Assembly: GCA_943787175.1 (NCBI GenBank) | Contig: CALSLK010000017.1 | Location: forward strand, 1 to 64,000 | Length of the DNA stretch: 64,000 nt | Reading direction: 5' to 3' | From: an uncultured Alphaproteobacteria bacterium | Lineage (GTDB): Bacteria > Pseudomonadota > Alphaproteobacteria > SP197 | In this document: positions 36,184 through 45,135 of the stretch, one piece after another | How the letters are laid out: each line of letters opens with the position of its first letter | Position numbering within the stretch: position 1 is the stretch's first letter | The notes under the pieces: generated by a model | Seen by the model: the letters and a program-made list of their open reading frames with translations, nothing else | The model's database searches: none | Told to the model about the DNA's origin: nothing | Position numbers and translations under genes: made by a program

Positions 36184-37328
36184 TCAGAGGGCCGCTCTGA
36201 TGGCTCTGAGGCCCTGATCGATGTCATCGGATGAATTGTAGAGATGGGGCGAGAAGCGAATGAAATCGCGTCGCAGGCTGGCAATCACATCAGCCTCCTT
36301 GAGCGTCCTGGCGAAATCGGCACTGTCCTTGCCGGGGAACCTGGCGGCTACGGTTGCGGAACGGCTGGCCACATTCCTGGGACCCAGAACCTCGGCACCC
36401 AATTCGCTCAGACCTTCGAGCAAACGGTTCGAGATCTGCCGGTTGTGTTCGGCAATCCGCTCGATCGAAAGCTCCAGCAGATAGTTGGTCGAGACCGTGG
36501 CCCCGAACGCCGTGCCATAGGCCATGGTCCCAAACTCAAAGCGCTTGGCGCTGTCGGCATACTCAAACCGGTCGGCCTGGAAATCCCACATGTCCTTGTG
36601 CGAACGCCAGCCGATGATACCCGGGCTCAGCTTCTGGAGTTCTGGCGCAACATACATCATGCCTGTGCCAAACGGCCCGCAGAGCCATTTGTAGGTAGAG
36701 GTCGCGACGGCATCGACTCCGCTCTGGGCAACATCGATCGGAATCTGGCCGGCAGACTGGGTCGCATCGATCACACAGATCGCGCCATTTCTGTGCGCGG
36801 CATCCGCGAAACGTTTGAGATCAAATATCTGGCCCGTGCCCCACTCCACATGAGAAAGACACACCACCGAGGGGTATTCTCGTCGATCAGGTCTTCAAGG
36901 ACGTCAGGATCAATCGTCAGGCTATCGTCCGCCCGGGCCCAACGCACTTCAGCACCGGTGTGCTCTGCCACACGCATCCAGGGGTATACCGAGCTTGGAT
37001 GGGTTGTTTCCGTCGAAACGATGTTCGTTCCGGCTGCGGGCATCACGGCCCAGGCCAGCGACGACATCAGCACGGTTTCGCTCGATGCCGTCGCAATGTC
37101 GTCGACCTTCGCGTTGAAGAGACGCGCAGCGGCATCGTTCAGGTTGTCCAGGCACTCGACCTCGTCCTTTTCTGTAAAGGCGACCGTCCCCTTTTCCGCA
37201 AGTGCACGCTGCCAGTCCGAAATTGCTTCAGCGCCCTTGGTATGGCTGAGGCCGACAGAGGCCGCATCCATGTAAACGTAGTCGCCAGCCGGCGGAAAGA
37301 TGTCGATGGTTCCAAGACGATCGGTCAT
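36184..37328 (-). pseudogene. Class V PLP aminotransferase, one frameshift
   Basis: About 381 residues when repaired. The N-terminal half starts MTDRLGTIDIF at 37328. The C-terminal half, one frame over, holds the PLP Lys in ATSTYKWLCGPFGTG and the PLP Asp in VIDATQSAGQ. The break is at the G4 run 36871-36874 (coding ACCCCT): one more C gives ENTPSVVCLSHVEWGTG. Class V enzymes include cysteine desulfurases, kynureninase-like and isopenicillin-epimerase-like proteins. This one looks like the selenocysteine-lyase/epimerase-like branch. It shares its strand with the ureohydrolase, 30 bases away. Confidence 0.8.
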
Positions 37329-37498
37329 GCAAGACTCCTTTGGGTTTCGACCTCACACGCTCCTTGACCCTTCAAGAAACAAGTATGACCGCAGTTAGAA
37401 CGTGTCTGGGAAATTATCGCCGCAGGGCGGCACCAGCGGATAGGATGTTTCATCATTATCAACTTACCTACATTGATCAATCAGAGGAGGATACAGCC

Positions 37499-37873
37499 AT
37501 GGGAATGTCGTTCATCGTTGGGCCAAACATGGAAGGTTTGCCTCTGTCGGAGGCAGTCCGGGCCGGCGACTTTCTGTTCGTCTCGGGAATGTGCGGCTTT
37601 GATGATGACGGCAGCATCGTCAAAGGTGGCGTCGGTGCCGAAACCGATCGGATCATGAAAGACCTGATCGATGTCCTGGCAAGGGCAGACACAGATCTGA
37701 GTCGCATCGCCAAGGTGAATGTTTATCTCACGTCAGCCGATGACTTCGATGCCTTCAATGCCGTCTATGCATCGTATTTTCCGGGCAACAAACCAGCCCG
37801 GATAGGCGTCGTGGCAGGCATGACGATCAACGCCAGGATAGAGATGGATTTCACCGCATATCTTGGCGACTGA
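37499..37873 (+). CDS. RidA/YjgF/UK114-family protein
   Basis: 124 residues with the RidA fold signatures (FLFVSGMCGFDDDG, ARIAKVNVYLT-like segment and GMTINARIEMDFTAYL). RidA proteins hydrolyse reactive enamine/imine intermediates made by PLP enzymes. The arginine typical of active RidA is near PARIGVVAG. GAGGAGG 8 bases before ATG 37499 decides the start; the frame is open further upstream. It is divergent from the class V aminotransferase, which could supply its imine substrate. Confidence 0.9.
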   Translation: MGMSFIVGPNMEGLPLSEAVRAGDFLFVSGMCGFDDDGSIVKGGVGAETDRIMKDLIDVLARADTDLSRIAKVNVYLTSADDFDAFNAVYASYFPGNKPARIGVVAGMTINARIEMDFTAYLGD

Positions 37874-37887
37874 GGTGCAGGAACGGC

Positions 37888-38310
37888 TCAGTCGGGCTGA
37901 TGTGGCGTGTCGTAGCCTTTGAATTGCGGCAAGCCATCATCGATGTCGTAGTAGCTGCCCTTGTCTTCGACAAAGATGTGGCTGGTCAGGCGCAAGCCTG
38001 AGTCATCGTCGATGCTGCCGGCAAGCAGAACCATCTTGTCATCGGTCAGCGAACGCCAGAACAGATGAGAGCCGCAATGCGAACAAAAGCCGCGCTCGGC
38101 CTCATCCGATGCACGGAACCACGAGATCACGCCCTCACCCTCGATCGAAACGCCAGCCTGCGTGCTTGCCGCTGTGGCATAGCGATGACCAGCCTGTTTG
38201 CGGCACTGGGTACAGTGACATTCAATTACATTCCGATTCACAGACACCGCCTGATAGCGGACTTTGCCGCAGTAACAGCCACCGGAAACACTGGTCGTTG
38301 TATCAGTCAT
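37888..38310 (-). CDS. GFA-family zinc protein
   Basis: 140 residues with the cysteine pattern of the glutathione-dependent formaldehyde-activating (GFA/CENP-V) family: GCYCGKVRY, ECHCTQCRK and GFCSHCGSHLFW. These bind two zinc ions. GGAGG before ATG 38310 fixes the start. Its end is 15 bases from the RidA stop, convergent with it. Role is unknown, though formaldehyde handling would suit an N-demethylating organism. Confidence 0.85.
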   Translation of the reverse strand: MTDTTTSVSGGCYCGKVRYQAVSVNRNVIECHCTQCRKQAGHRYATAASTQAGVSIEGEGVISWFRASDEAERGFCSHCGSHLFWRSLTDDKMVLLAGSIDDDSGLRLTSHIFVEDKGSYYDIDDGLPQFKGYDTPHQPD

Positions 38311-38356
38311 GATCGCCTCCTGTTCATGCGATGATCCGGAGCCATACTGCCCAACG

Positions 38357-38387
38357 AAAAAGGGCCGGGTAAACACCCGGCCCTTTG
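38357..38387 (-). terminator. Rho-independent terminator of rplM-rpsI
   Basis: The stem AAAGGGCCGGGT pairs with ACCCGGCCCTTT around a short loop. On the minus strand it ends in a T run, 29 bases after the rpsI stop. Confidence 0.9.
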
Positions 38388-38415
38388 ACGTAAATGCTTC
38401 GGCAACAATGCCGGA

Positions 38416-38907
38416 TCAGCGCTTCGAGAACTGGAAGCTGCGGCGGGCCTTGCGGCGACCGTACTTCTTGCGCTCCACAACGCGGGAGTCGCGGGTCAGG
38501 AAGCCATTGCGTTTCAACGTGGTGCGCAAGGCAGGCTCAAACAGAGCCAGAGCCTTTGAGATGCCATGACGCACGGCACCGGCCTGACCGGAGAGACCGC
38601 CGCCCTTGGCGGTGCAAAACACGTCGTACTGATCCATGCGCTCGGCAACCTGGAAAGGCTGGGTCAGGATCAGGCGCCAGGTCGGGCGCGTGAAGTATTC
38701 CTGCATATCCTTGCCATTGACCATCACACGACCGGCACCGGGCTTGATCCAGACACGGGCAATCGCATTCTTGCGCTTACCCGTGGCATAGGAGCGGCCA
38801 TGCTCGTCGATCACCGGATCGGGAAGCTCAATGGGCTCTTCGGCAAGAACCGGAGCAACAGGTGCCGGTGCTTCTGCTTCGGGAGTGACGCTTTCGGTAT
38901 CAACCAT
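38416..38907 (-). CDS. rpsI: 30S ribosomal protein S9
   Basis: 163 residues. The S9 core begins at [18 protein letters not shown], with [19 protein letters not shown], and ends in the basic tail [16 protein letters not shown] that reaches the ribosomal P site. An N-terminal extension of about 38 acidic, Pro/Ala-rich residues precedes the core, as in several alphaproteobacteria. It lies 2 bases after rplM. Confidence 0.97.
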   Translation of the reverse strand: MVDTESVTPEAEAPAPVAPVLAEEPIELPDPVIDEHGRSYATGKRKNAIARVWIKPGAGRVMVNGKDMQEYFTRPTWRLILTQPFQVAERMDQYDVFCTAKGGGLSGQAGAVRHGISKALALFEPALRTTLKRNGFLTRDSRVVERKKYGRRKARRSFQFSKR

Positions 38908-38909
38908 GA

Positions 38910-39374
38910 TCAGGCTGCCTTCTTGTTCTTGCGGCTACGTGCGGCGATGTCGAGGACCTCGGGCTGCTGTGCCTCATGAGGATGATCGGGTCCGGCATAG
39001 ACCTTCAGCTTGGTCATGATCTGGCTGCCCAGCGGATTGCGCGAAATCATGCGCTCCACGGCCTTGATCACCACACGCTCAGGATGCTTGCCGTCGAGAC
39101 GCGCGCCCAGGGTTTGATCCTTGATGCCGCCGGCCCAGCCTGTGTGCCAGTAAAAGCGCTCGTTGTTGCGCTTGTTGCCGGTCAGGTGGACCTTCTCTGC
39201 GTTGACCACGATGACGAAATCACCGGTGTCGACATGCGGCGTGAAGATGGTCTTGTGCTTGCCTCGAAGGATGTCGGCGATTTCAACGGCCATACGACCA
39301 AGGACCAGGTCCTCGGCATCGACCAGATACCACTTGCGCTCGACTTCGGCGGGCTTTGCGACGAAGGTTTTCAT
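38910..39374 (-). CDS. rplM: 50S ribosomal protein L13
   Basis: 154 residues with L13 signatures: [37 protein letters not shown], and [21 protein letters not shown]. It is the first gene of the rplM-rpsI operon. The roughly 190 bases upstream to the divergent gene at 39564 must hold the operon promoter and leader. Confidence 0.97.
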   Translation of the reverse strand: MKTFVAKPAEVERKWYLVDAEDLVLGRMAVEIADILRGKHKTIFTPHVDTGDFVIVVNAEKVHLTGNKRNNERFYWHTGWAGGIKDQTLGARLDGKHPERVVIKAVERMISRNPLGSQIMTKLKVYAGPDHPHEAQQPEVLDIAARSRKNKKAA

Positions 39375-39563
39375 GATGTCTCTTGTCTCATAACGTCACG
39401 GGCCGCAGTGCCATCAGCACCCGCAGCCCAAGGGGCGCGGAACTTAACACAGGATGGGGGCGAGTCAACGGGCTGAAAGCGCCTTTACCTGCACTTTGTT
39501 CGGGCGACGTTTTCCGCTGATTTCTGCTGTTGCGCAAGCGACCAATGCGGGCAAACTCCCACA

Positions 39564-40451
39564 ATGGCAAATTCTCATCACAACGACGGCACCGTCGGGG
39601 CTCTGCAATCGGTCCTGGATGCCATGATCGATCCGATCAACCAGCTCTTTTTCCATTCCCGCATGATGCGCTCCTGGGGCCACAGCCTGGGCATGGAACG
39701 CAACATGGAGTGGATCGTCAAGATGCGGCGCACAGGGATACTGGCCGTCGCCCTGCGCAAACATGGCGCAGGGCCCATCAGCCGGGAAGCTCGTGATCTT
39801 GTTATCGGCCATGATCCCGCTTCCATTCTGAAATCGGACGCTGACCAGACCCGCTGGTTCCTTGAGGTCGTTAAACGCGCTCTGGAACAATGCAGTCAGG
39901 AGGCTGATCGCAAGGTTCTCGAGGAAATTGCTACTGCAGAACGCGCCGACCTTGGGCGTCTGGAAGGCTGGATCAACGGTCCAGAGGCCCAGGAACAGCC
40001 GCGAGGTGCCAAGTTCCTGCTACCCAAGCCCGGCAGCGCGGAAATTGCCTTTGGCGCCATCAACGCTGTGCTTCCAGACATGACGTCTTCGGTTAGTCAG
40101 GTTTTCCACCACAGTCTGATCTTCAAAGGCATGAGCAACGATGCTTTGGCCGAACGTGAGCTCAACCTGGCCCTGGTCATGATGTATCGAAGCGAGGCCA
40201 TGCTGGAGCGCCTCCTTGATCTTGGCGGAACGCCTGATAGCCGAGGCCACGGCAAGGTCATGATCGGCGAAGGTGAACAGGGCATCGACGAAGCCACACT
40301 GGCTGCCTTCGACGCGATGATCCCAACCCTTGAATCCTCCCGTGAGCCCATCGGTGGCCTTTCTGACCCAACAACCCATACGCTGCTTGACGGTATTGCG
40401 CGTGCACTCCGGGACGACCGTGCCGTGATCGCAGCCCGCCTTGCCGCCTGA
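39564..40451 (+). CDS. Hypothetical protein, 295 residues
   Basis: A soluble, mostly helical protein without signal peptide or membrane segments. The middle has GAKFLLPKPGSAEIAFGAIN followed by a helix-rich C-terminus with a Met-rich segment (LALVMMYRSEAMLERLLDLG). I do not recognise a family. It stands divergent from rplM and 24 bases before an enoyl-CoA hydratase gene, so it may be the first gene of that operon. The codon use is like the neighbours and the frame is long, so it is a real gene. The Shine-Dalgarno is weak; another start downstream is possible. Confidence 0.7.
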   Translation: MANSHHNDGTVGALQSVLDAMIDPINQLFFHSRMMRSWGHSLGMERNMEWIVKMRRTGILAVALRKHGAGPISREARDLVIGHDPASILKSDADQTRWFLEVVKRALEQCSQEADRKVLEEIATAERADLGRLEGWINGPEAQEQPRGAKFLLPKPGSAEIAFGAINAVLPDMTSSVSQVFHHSLIFKGMSNDALAERELNLALVMMYRSEAMLERLLDLGGTPDSRGHGKVMIGEGEQGIDEATLAAFDAMIPTLESSREPIGGLSDPTTHTLLDGIARALRDDRAVIAARLAA

Positions 40452-40475
40452 GACATCAGAGGCCACATTGCCATC

Positions 40476-41255
40476 ATGAACGAAGACATTCTCCTGCGTG
40501 ACGACATTGACGGCGTTGCGCGCCTGACCCTGAACCGTCCTGCCCAGCGCAATGCGTTGTCGGTTGGCCTGATGGCCGCCTTGCAGGATTCGCTCGACGC
40601 CATCGCCAAAGATCCCGGTGTCAAAGTTGTGGTGATCGCAGCAAATGGTCCTGGTTTCTGTGCCGGCCATGACCTGAAGGAAGTCCGGGCCAATCCGGGA
40701 CAGAGCAACTATGAAGCCCTGTTTGATCAGTGCAGCCGGTTGATGACCTCCATCGTCAACCTGCCCAAACCCGTGATTGCGTGCGTTCACGGCATTGCCA
40801 CGGCTGCGGGATGCCAGCTAGTTGCGACCTGCGATCTGGCCGTCGCCGCGCAGACCGCGCGCTTTGCCACACCGGGCGTCAACATCGGTTTGTTCTGTTC
40901 CACACCCATGGTTGCCCTCTCGCGCAACGTGGCACGCAAACACGCTATGGAAATGCTGCTGACCGGCGACATGACCGATGCAGAAACGGCACGTTCCATC
41001 GGCCTGGTGAACCGCGTCGTGCCGGAAGCCGAACTGGATGATGCCGTGATGGCTCTGGCGCAACAGATCGCTTCGAAATCACCGCTGACCCTGGCGATCG
41101 GCAAGGAAGCCTTTTACCGCCAACTCGAAATGCCGCTGGATGATGCCTATGCCCATGCCAGCGAGGTCATGACCCGAAACATGCTGGCGCAGGACGCAGA
41201 AGAAGGCATCGATGCCTTCCTGGAGAAACGCAAACCCACCTGGAAAGGCGCCTGA
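40476..41255 (+). CDS. Enoyl-CoA hydratase/isomerase family protein
   Basis: 259 residues of the crotonase fold. The CoA/oxyanion motif FCAGHDLKEVR is at about residue 64, and the second oxyanion loop lies in VHGIATAAGCQLVATCDLAVA. It resembles the ECHDC3-like subgroup by the latter motif. One of the usual catalytic Glu residues seems replaced in this region (ATAAGCQL, CSTPM), so classical hydratase activity should not be assumed. Its stop overlaps the next ATG (TGATG). Confidence 0.88.
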   Translation: MNEDILLRDDIDGVARLTLNRPAQRNALSVGLMAALQDSLDAIAKDPGVKVVVIAANGPGFCAGHDLKEVRANPGQSNYEALFDQCSRLMTSIVNLPKPVIACVHGIATAAGCQLVATCDLAVAAQTARFATPGVNIGLFCSTPMVALSRNVARKHAMEMLLTGDMTDAETARSIGLVNRVVPEAELDDAVMALAQQIASKSPLTLAIGKEAFYRQLEMPLDDAYAHASEVMTRNMLAQDAEEGIDAFLEKRKPTWKGA

Positions 41256-41749
41256 TGGGGGATCACAGTCATTACAGCGATGAAGAGATCCGGGGCATTC
41301 TGCGCCGCTGCCGGACAATCGCCATGGTCGGTGCTAGTCCGAAATGGGTTCGGCCCAGCTACTTTGCCATGAAGTATCTGCAAGCCAAGGGTTACCGAGT
41401 CATCCCCGTCAATCCCGGTGCGGCCGGGACGGAGATCCTGGGCGAGACCGTGTACGCCTCGCTGGATGCCATCCCTGAGAACTTCGACATGGTCGACATT
41501 TTCCGTGGCCCCGAAGCTGCCGGTGCCATCACCGATGAAGCCATTGCACTCAAGGACGCCAGAAAGATCGACACGGTCTGGATGCAGCTTGGCGTCGTCA
41601 ATGCCGATGCTGCCGTCCGCGCGGAGGCTGCGGGGCTCAACGTCATCATGGATCGCTGCCCCAAGATCGAATACGGCCGTCTCTCGGGCGAACTCTCCTG
41701 GGGCGGCATCAATTCGGGCATCATCACCGCCAAGGCGCTGAAGATATGA
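41255..41749 (+). CDS. CoA-binding domain protein (YccU-like)
   Basis: 164 residues with a Rossmann-like CoA-binding domain: IAMVGASPKWVRPSYFAMKY and RVIPVNPGAAGTEILGE near the N-terminus, WMQLGVVNADA, and VIMDRCPKIEYGRL at the C-terminus. Members are stand-alone relatives of succinyl-CoA synthetase alpha. ATG 41255 overlaps the upstream stop, and its own stop overlaps the following lipoprotein start, so the three are coupled. Confidence 0.88.
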   Translation: MGDHSHYSDEEIRGILRRCRTIAMVGASPKWVRPSYFAMKYLQAKGYRVIPVNPGAAGTEILGETVYASLDAIPENFDMVDIFRGPEAAGAITDEAIALKDARKIDTVWMQLGVVNADAAVRAEAAGLNVIMDRCPKIEYGRLSGELSWGGINSGIITAKALKI

Positions 41750-41919
41750 GCAGAAGGCACATCTTGACCCTCTCCCTGACCTTCAGCGCAGCGCTACTGC
41801 TGTCGGGTTGCTCCTCCATCGATTGGGAACGAACCGGCCAGATGTGGCTGGGTTCCCTGTGCGATTTCTCCAGCCATTGCAGCTATGACGGCGATGGCGA
41901 CCCCTATACCCGATTGTGA
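41746..41919 (+). CDS. Small lipoprotein, 57 residues
   Basis: The frame starts MSRRHILTLSLTFSAALLLS and continues GCSSIDW, a signal peptide with a clear lipobox LLSGC. The mature part is only about 36 residues and has two further Cys (SLCDFSSHC) that could form a disulfide in the periplasm. ATG overlaps the preceding stop (ATGA), and the next gene starts 7 bases after its end. It is easily missed because of its size. Function unknown. Confidence 0.75.
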   Translation: MSRRHILTLSLTFSAALLLSGCSSIDWERTGQMWLGSLCDFSSHCSYDGDGDPYTRL

Positions 41920-41926
41920 GCGTCCG

Positions 41927-43216
41927 ATGAGCCAAGAGCAGCCCGATTACGGACTAGAGACACGCGCAGTGCACGCCGGCGCACGGCCTGACCCGACCAC
42001 AGGCGCACGCGCCACGCCGATCTATCAGACCACCAGCTATGTCTTCGACGATGTCGATCATGCCGCCTCGCTCTTCAACCTGCAGACCTTCGGCTACATC
42101 TATTCACGCCTGACCAACCCGACCGTCGCCGTGCTCGAAGAGCGCGTCGCCAATCTGGAAGACGGCCGCGCAGCAGTCGCCTGCGCATCAGGCCATGCCG
42201 CCCAGTTTCTGGCCTTCTTCACGCTGCTGGAGCCGGGCGATCACATTGTCGCCTCGCGCTACCTCTATGGTGGCTCGGTCACCCAGTTCACCCTGTCATT
42301 CAAGAAGCTGGGCTGGCATTCCGACCTGGTCGACCCCGCCAATCTTGGTGCCGTGGAAGCCGCCATCAGGCCCGAGACAAAGGCAATCTTCGTCGAGGCG
42401 CTTGCCAATCCCGGCGGCATCATCGTCGATCTGGAGCCCCTGGCCGAGATCGCCCGCCGACATGCCATTCCCCTGGTGGTCGACAACACGATGGCCACGC
42501 CCTGGCTGTGTCAGCCGATCCACTGGGGCGCCGATATCGTGATTCACTCCGCGACGAAGTTCATCGGCGGGCATGGCAATTCCATGGGCGGCGTGGTTGT
42601 TGAATCCGGCAAGTTCGACTGGTTTGCCAGCGGCAAGTTTCCCGGCATGACAGAGCCCGAACCGGCCTACCACGGTCTCACCTTCGCCGAGACGTTCGGG
42701 GATTTCGGTTTCACCATGAAGGCTCGCGCAGTCGGCCTGCGCGATTTCGGTCCTTCCCTCTCACCGACCAACGCCTTCAACCTGATTACCGGCTGCGAGA
42801 CCTTGCCGCTGCGTATGCAGCGCCATTGTGACAACGCCATGGAAGTTGCGACCTTCCTGGAAAGCCACCCGAAGGTGGCTTGGGTTTCCTACGCTGGGCT
42901 CACGTCGAGCCCTTATCACGCGCTTGCCCGCAAATACCTCAGGAACGGTTTCGGCGGCGTCTTCACCTTTGGCGTCAAGGGCGGCTTCGATGCCGGAACC
43001 CGTGTCGTGGAAGCGAGCAACCTCTTCAGTCACCTCGCCAACATCGGCGATACCCGCAGCCTGATCATCCACCCCGCCAGCACGACCCATCGCCAATTGA
43101 GTCCGGAACAACGCATGGCCGCGGATGTTCGTGACGATACGATCCGTCTCTCCATCGGCATCGAAACTGTTGAAGACCTGATCCGCGATCTCGATCAGGC
43201 TCTGGCGAAGGCCTGA
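41927..43216 (+). CDS. O-acetylhomoserine/O-succinylhomoserine sulfhydrylase
   Basis: 429 residues of the Cys/Met-metabolism PLP family. The PLP Lys lies in IHSATKFIGGHG. YSRLTNPT, ACASGHAAQ and the C-terminal SLIIHPASTTHRQLSPEQ are typical of O-acetylhomoserine aminocarboxypropyltransferases, which use sulfide to make homocysteine. The start at 41927 (MSQEQPDYG) is likelier than an upstream Met inside the lipoprotein gene. Together with hom in this window it gives the direct sulfhydrylation route to methionine. metY and metZ cannot be separated confidently by eye. Confidence 0.93.
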   Translation: MSQEQPDYGLETRAVHAGARPDPTTGARATPIYQTTSYVFDDVDHAASLFNLQTFGYIYSRLTNPTVAVLEERVANLEDGRAAVACASGHAAQFLAFFTLLEPGDHIVASRYLYGGSVTQFTLSFKKLGWHSDLVDPANLGAVEAAIRPETKAIFVEALANPGGIIVDLEPLAEIARRHAIPLVVDNTMATPWLCQPIHWGADIVIHSATKFIGGHGNSMGGVVVESGKFDWFASGKFPGMTEPEPAYHGLTFAETFGDFGFTMKARAVGLRDFGPSLSPTNAFNLITGCETLPLRMQRHCDNAMEVATFLESHPKVAWVSYAGLTSSPYHALARKYLRNGFGGVFTFGVKGGFDAGTRVVEASNLFSHLANIGDTRSLIIHPASTTHRQLSPEQRMAADVRDDTIRLSIGIETVEDLIRDLDQALAKA

Positions 43217-43218
43217 TC

Positions 43219-43635
43219 ATGACCGAACTCATCCTGAGAGCAGGCCCCTTCACATTCGACGCCAGACTGGAGACAGAACTGGCGCCCAAAACCTGCGCTG
43301 CCTTCGAGCGGGCCCTGCCCTTCATCAGTCAGGCCGTGCATGTGCGCTGGAGCGGCGAAGCCGTCTGGCTGCCGCTTGGTGATCTCGATTTCGGGGTCGG
43401 CTACGAGAACCACACCAGCTATCCCTCACCAGGCCAGATCATTCTTTATCCCGGCGGCATCAGCGAAACCGAAATCCTGATCGCCTATGGCGGTGTCAAC
43501 TTCGCCAGCAAGATGGGCCAGCTCGCCGGCAACCACTTCATCACGCTGACCTCCGGCCTGGAAAATCTGCATGCACTGGGCACAAAGGCTCTCTGGGAAG
43601 GCGCACAGGACGTGAAGTTCGAACGTAAGGTTTAG
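43219..43635 (+). CDS. DUF3830 (cyclophilin-like) family protein
   Basis: 138 residues beginning TELILRAGPFTFDARLETEL, with AVWLPLGDL, GQIILYPGGISETEILIAYG and HFITLTSGLENL. This matches the small cyclophilin-like DUF3830/DUF369 fold. It starts 3 bases after the sulfhydrylase stop, in the same operon. No function is established. Confidence 0.8.
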   Translation: MTELILRAGPFTFDARLETELAPKTCAAFERALPFISQAVHVRWSGEAVWLPLGDLDFGVGYENHTSYPSPGQIILYPGGISETEILIAYGGVNFASKMGQLAGNHFITLTSGLENLHALGTKALWEGAQDVKFERKV

Positions 43636-43636
43636 T

Positions 43637-44128
43637 TCACTGCCGGACGGTTTGGGCGCGAACCCACGCGAGCCACTGATCGTCTTCGCCTTTGATACGT
43701 TCGAAACCATGGATGTGATAGGGCGCATCAAGGAACAGCAGATAGGTCGCACCGACCTCAAACGAGGCGTGAACCAGGCAATCTGCGCCCACAACAGCGC
43801 GCGATTCCATCATTTGCCAGAATGCAGGATCGCTGTGCTGCAGGTAATCATCGTCTGACGCGAGATAGGGGCTTGGCAGGCCCACCGAGAAGACCGGTTC
43901 GAATTCACCTTTCAGGGCTTCAAAAACCGAAAACTCATAGGTCTTCCACCACGACATCCCTCCACTGGCCGAAACAAGTTCAACCAGAACAATCCGTGAT
44001 GTCCTGGAAACCAACGCGTCGTGCGACTCTGTACTTTGTTGCGGTGGTGCAAAACATGCATGCGCCTCCAGGCTCAAGACCGACATCAGTGCAACGATCA
44101 GTCCTGTCGTGCGGAAGTGGTTGGCCAC
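43637..44128 (-). CDS. Hypothetical secreted protein
   Basis: 163 residues with a signal peptide (MANHFRTTGLIVALMSVLSL, cleavage probably after EAHA) and a mature part with two or three Cys. The pattern IVLVELVSASG...FEALKG resembles small beta-rich exported proteins of unknown function. It is convergent with the DUF3830 gene (1 base apart). Confidence 0.65.
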   Translation of the reverse strand: MANHFRTTGLIVALMSVLSLEAHACFAPPQQSTESHDALVSRTSRIVLVELVSASGGMSWWKTYEFSVFEALKGEFEPVFSVGLPSPYLASDDDYLQHSDPAFWQMMESRAVVGADCLVHASFEVGATYLLFLDAPYHIHGFERIKGEDDQWLAWVRAQTVRQ

Positions 44129-44184
44129 CCTGTAGGCTCCTCATTTCTATCGTGCGAGCTCTCCACTATCAGATGATTTTGTCC

Positions 44185-45063
44185 TCAAGATGGCCGCGAC
44201 TGCAGGTCGCGACCGAGATACCAAACCAACGTTGCCAGCACGACCGCCCCGCCGACAAAGGTCATCATGCGCGGTATTTCTGCAAGGAAGAGCCAGCCCC
44301 AGAGGGGGACGAGCGGCATCTCGAGGCTGCCCAGAAGTCCTGCTTCGGATGCCGTGATGCGGCGCACGCCTTCGGCAAGCAGGATGGTGGCGGTGGCATG
44401 TGACAAGCCAAAACCGGTCAACAGCCAGAAATCGGGCAAGGAGACATCAAAGGGCGCGCTCATGCCCCACCCAAGGGCGACAAGCTGCACGCAGGAGAGC
44501 GGACCGATCGCCAGGGTCATAGGGCGGTCTGGATAACGCCGGATGATGACCATCATCAGAGCCATCAGGACGGTCATGGCCAAAGCCAGCATATCGCCGG
44601 TCAGGTTGGCCGATCCCGCCGATCCGCTGACCATGATCAAAACGCCGACCAGGCACAGCGCAGCGGCGACCAGCGTTGCAACGGCCGGGCGCTCGCGCAT
44701 CCAGAACCAGGCAATGGCGGCAGCAGCAAAGGGTGCGGTGGCATAGATGATTGCCACGTTGGCAACATCGGTATTCTTGAAGGCGGCAATGAAGCAGACC
44801 GTCGCGGTGCTGCCGGCGGTTGCTGCAGCCCATCCAGGCCAACCAAGCCTGCGCCAGGCGCGGGGATGGCTGTCGCCGCCCCGCCAGGAAAGATAGGCCA
44901 TCATCAGAACGCCAGCGATAAGGCCACGCCAGAAAAGCACGGCCCAGACATCGGCCCCGACGCCTTTGGTGAAGATACCGGCCGTACTCCAGGCAACCGC
45001 AGAAGTGATCACGAGCAGGCGACCGGTTGCCGGCGTCATGATTGATCCGGATGATTCCGACAT
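44185..45063 (-). CDS. EamA/DMT-family transporter
   Basis: 292 residues with about ten hydrophobic helices in two EamA repeats. The second starts near MLALAMTVLMALMMVIIRRYP, and GLLGSLEMPLVPLWGWLFL is the typical repeat end. Members export metabolites such as amino acids or nucleosides. It is divergent from a second EamA gene at 45136, and the 72 bases between them must carry both promoters. Confidence 0.87.
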   Translation of the reverse strand: MSESSGSIMTPATGRLLVITSAVAWSTAGIFTKGVGADVWAVLFWRGLIAGVLMMAYLSWRGGDSHPRAWRRLGWPGWAAATAGSTATVCFIAAFKNTDVANVAIIYATAPFAAAAIAWFWMRERPAVATLVAAALCLVGVLIMVSGSAGSANLTGDMLALAMTVLMALMMVIIRRYPDRPMTLAIGPLSCVQLVALGWGMSAPFDVSLPDFWLLTGFGLSHATATILLAEGVRRITASEAGLLGSLEMPLVPLWGWLFLAEIPRMMTFVGGAVVLATLVWYLGRDLQSRPS

Positions 45064-45135
45064 GCTGATCTACCCATCACACAAATCCTGATCAGGTTAT
45101 GACCGCATGCCCCTGACAGCAGCCTGTCAGCATAC

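Noticed and set aside
39375..39563. Riboswitch or small RNA before rplM
   Set aside because: No conserved riboswitch core or strong structure seen; probably an ordinary ribosomal-protein leader.
41880..41927. Upstream start of the sulfhydrylase at 41885
   Set aside because: It would lie inside the lipoprotein gene and add a tail not seen in the family; Met 41927 fits better.
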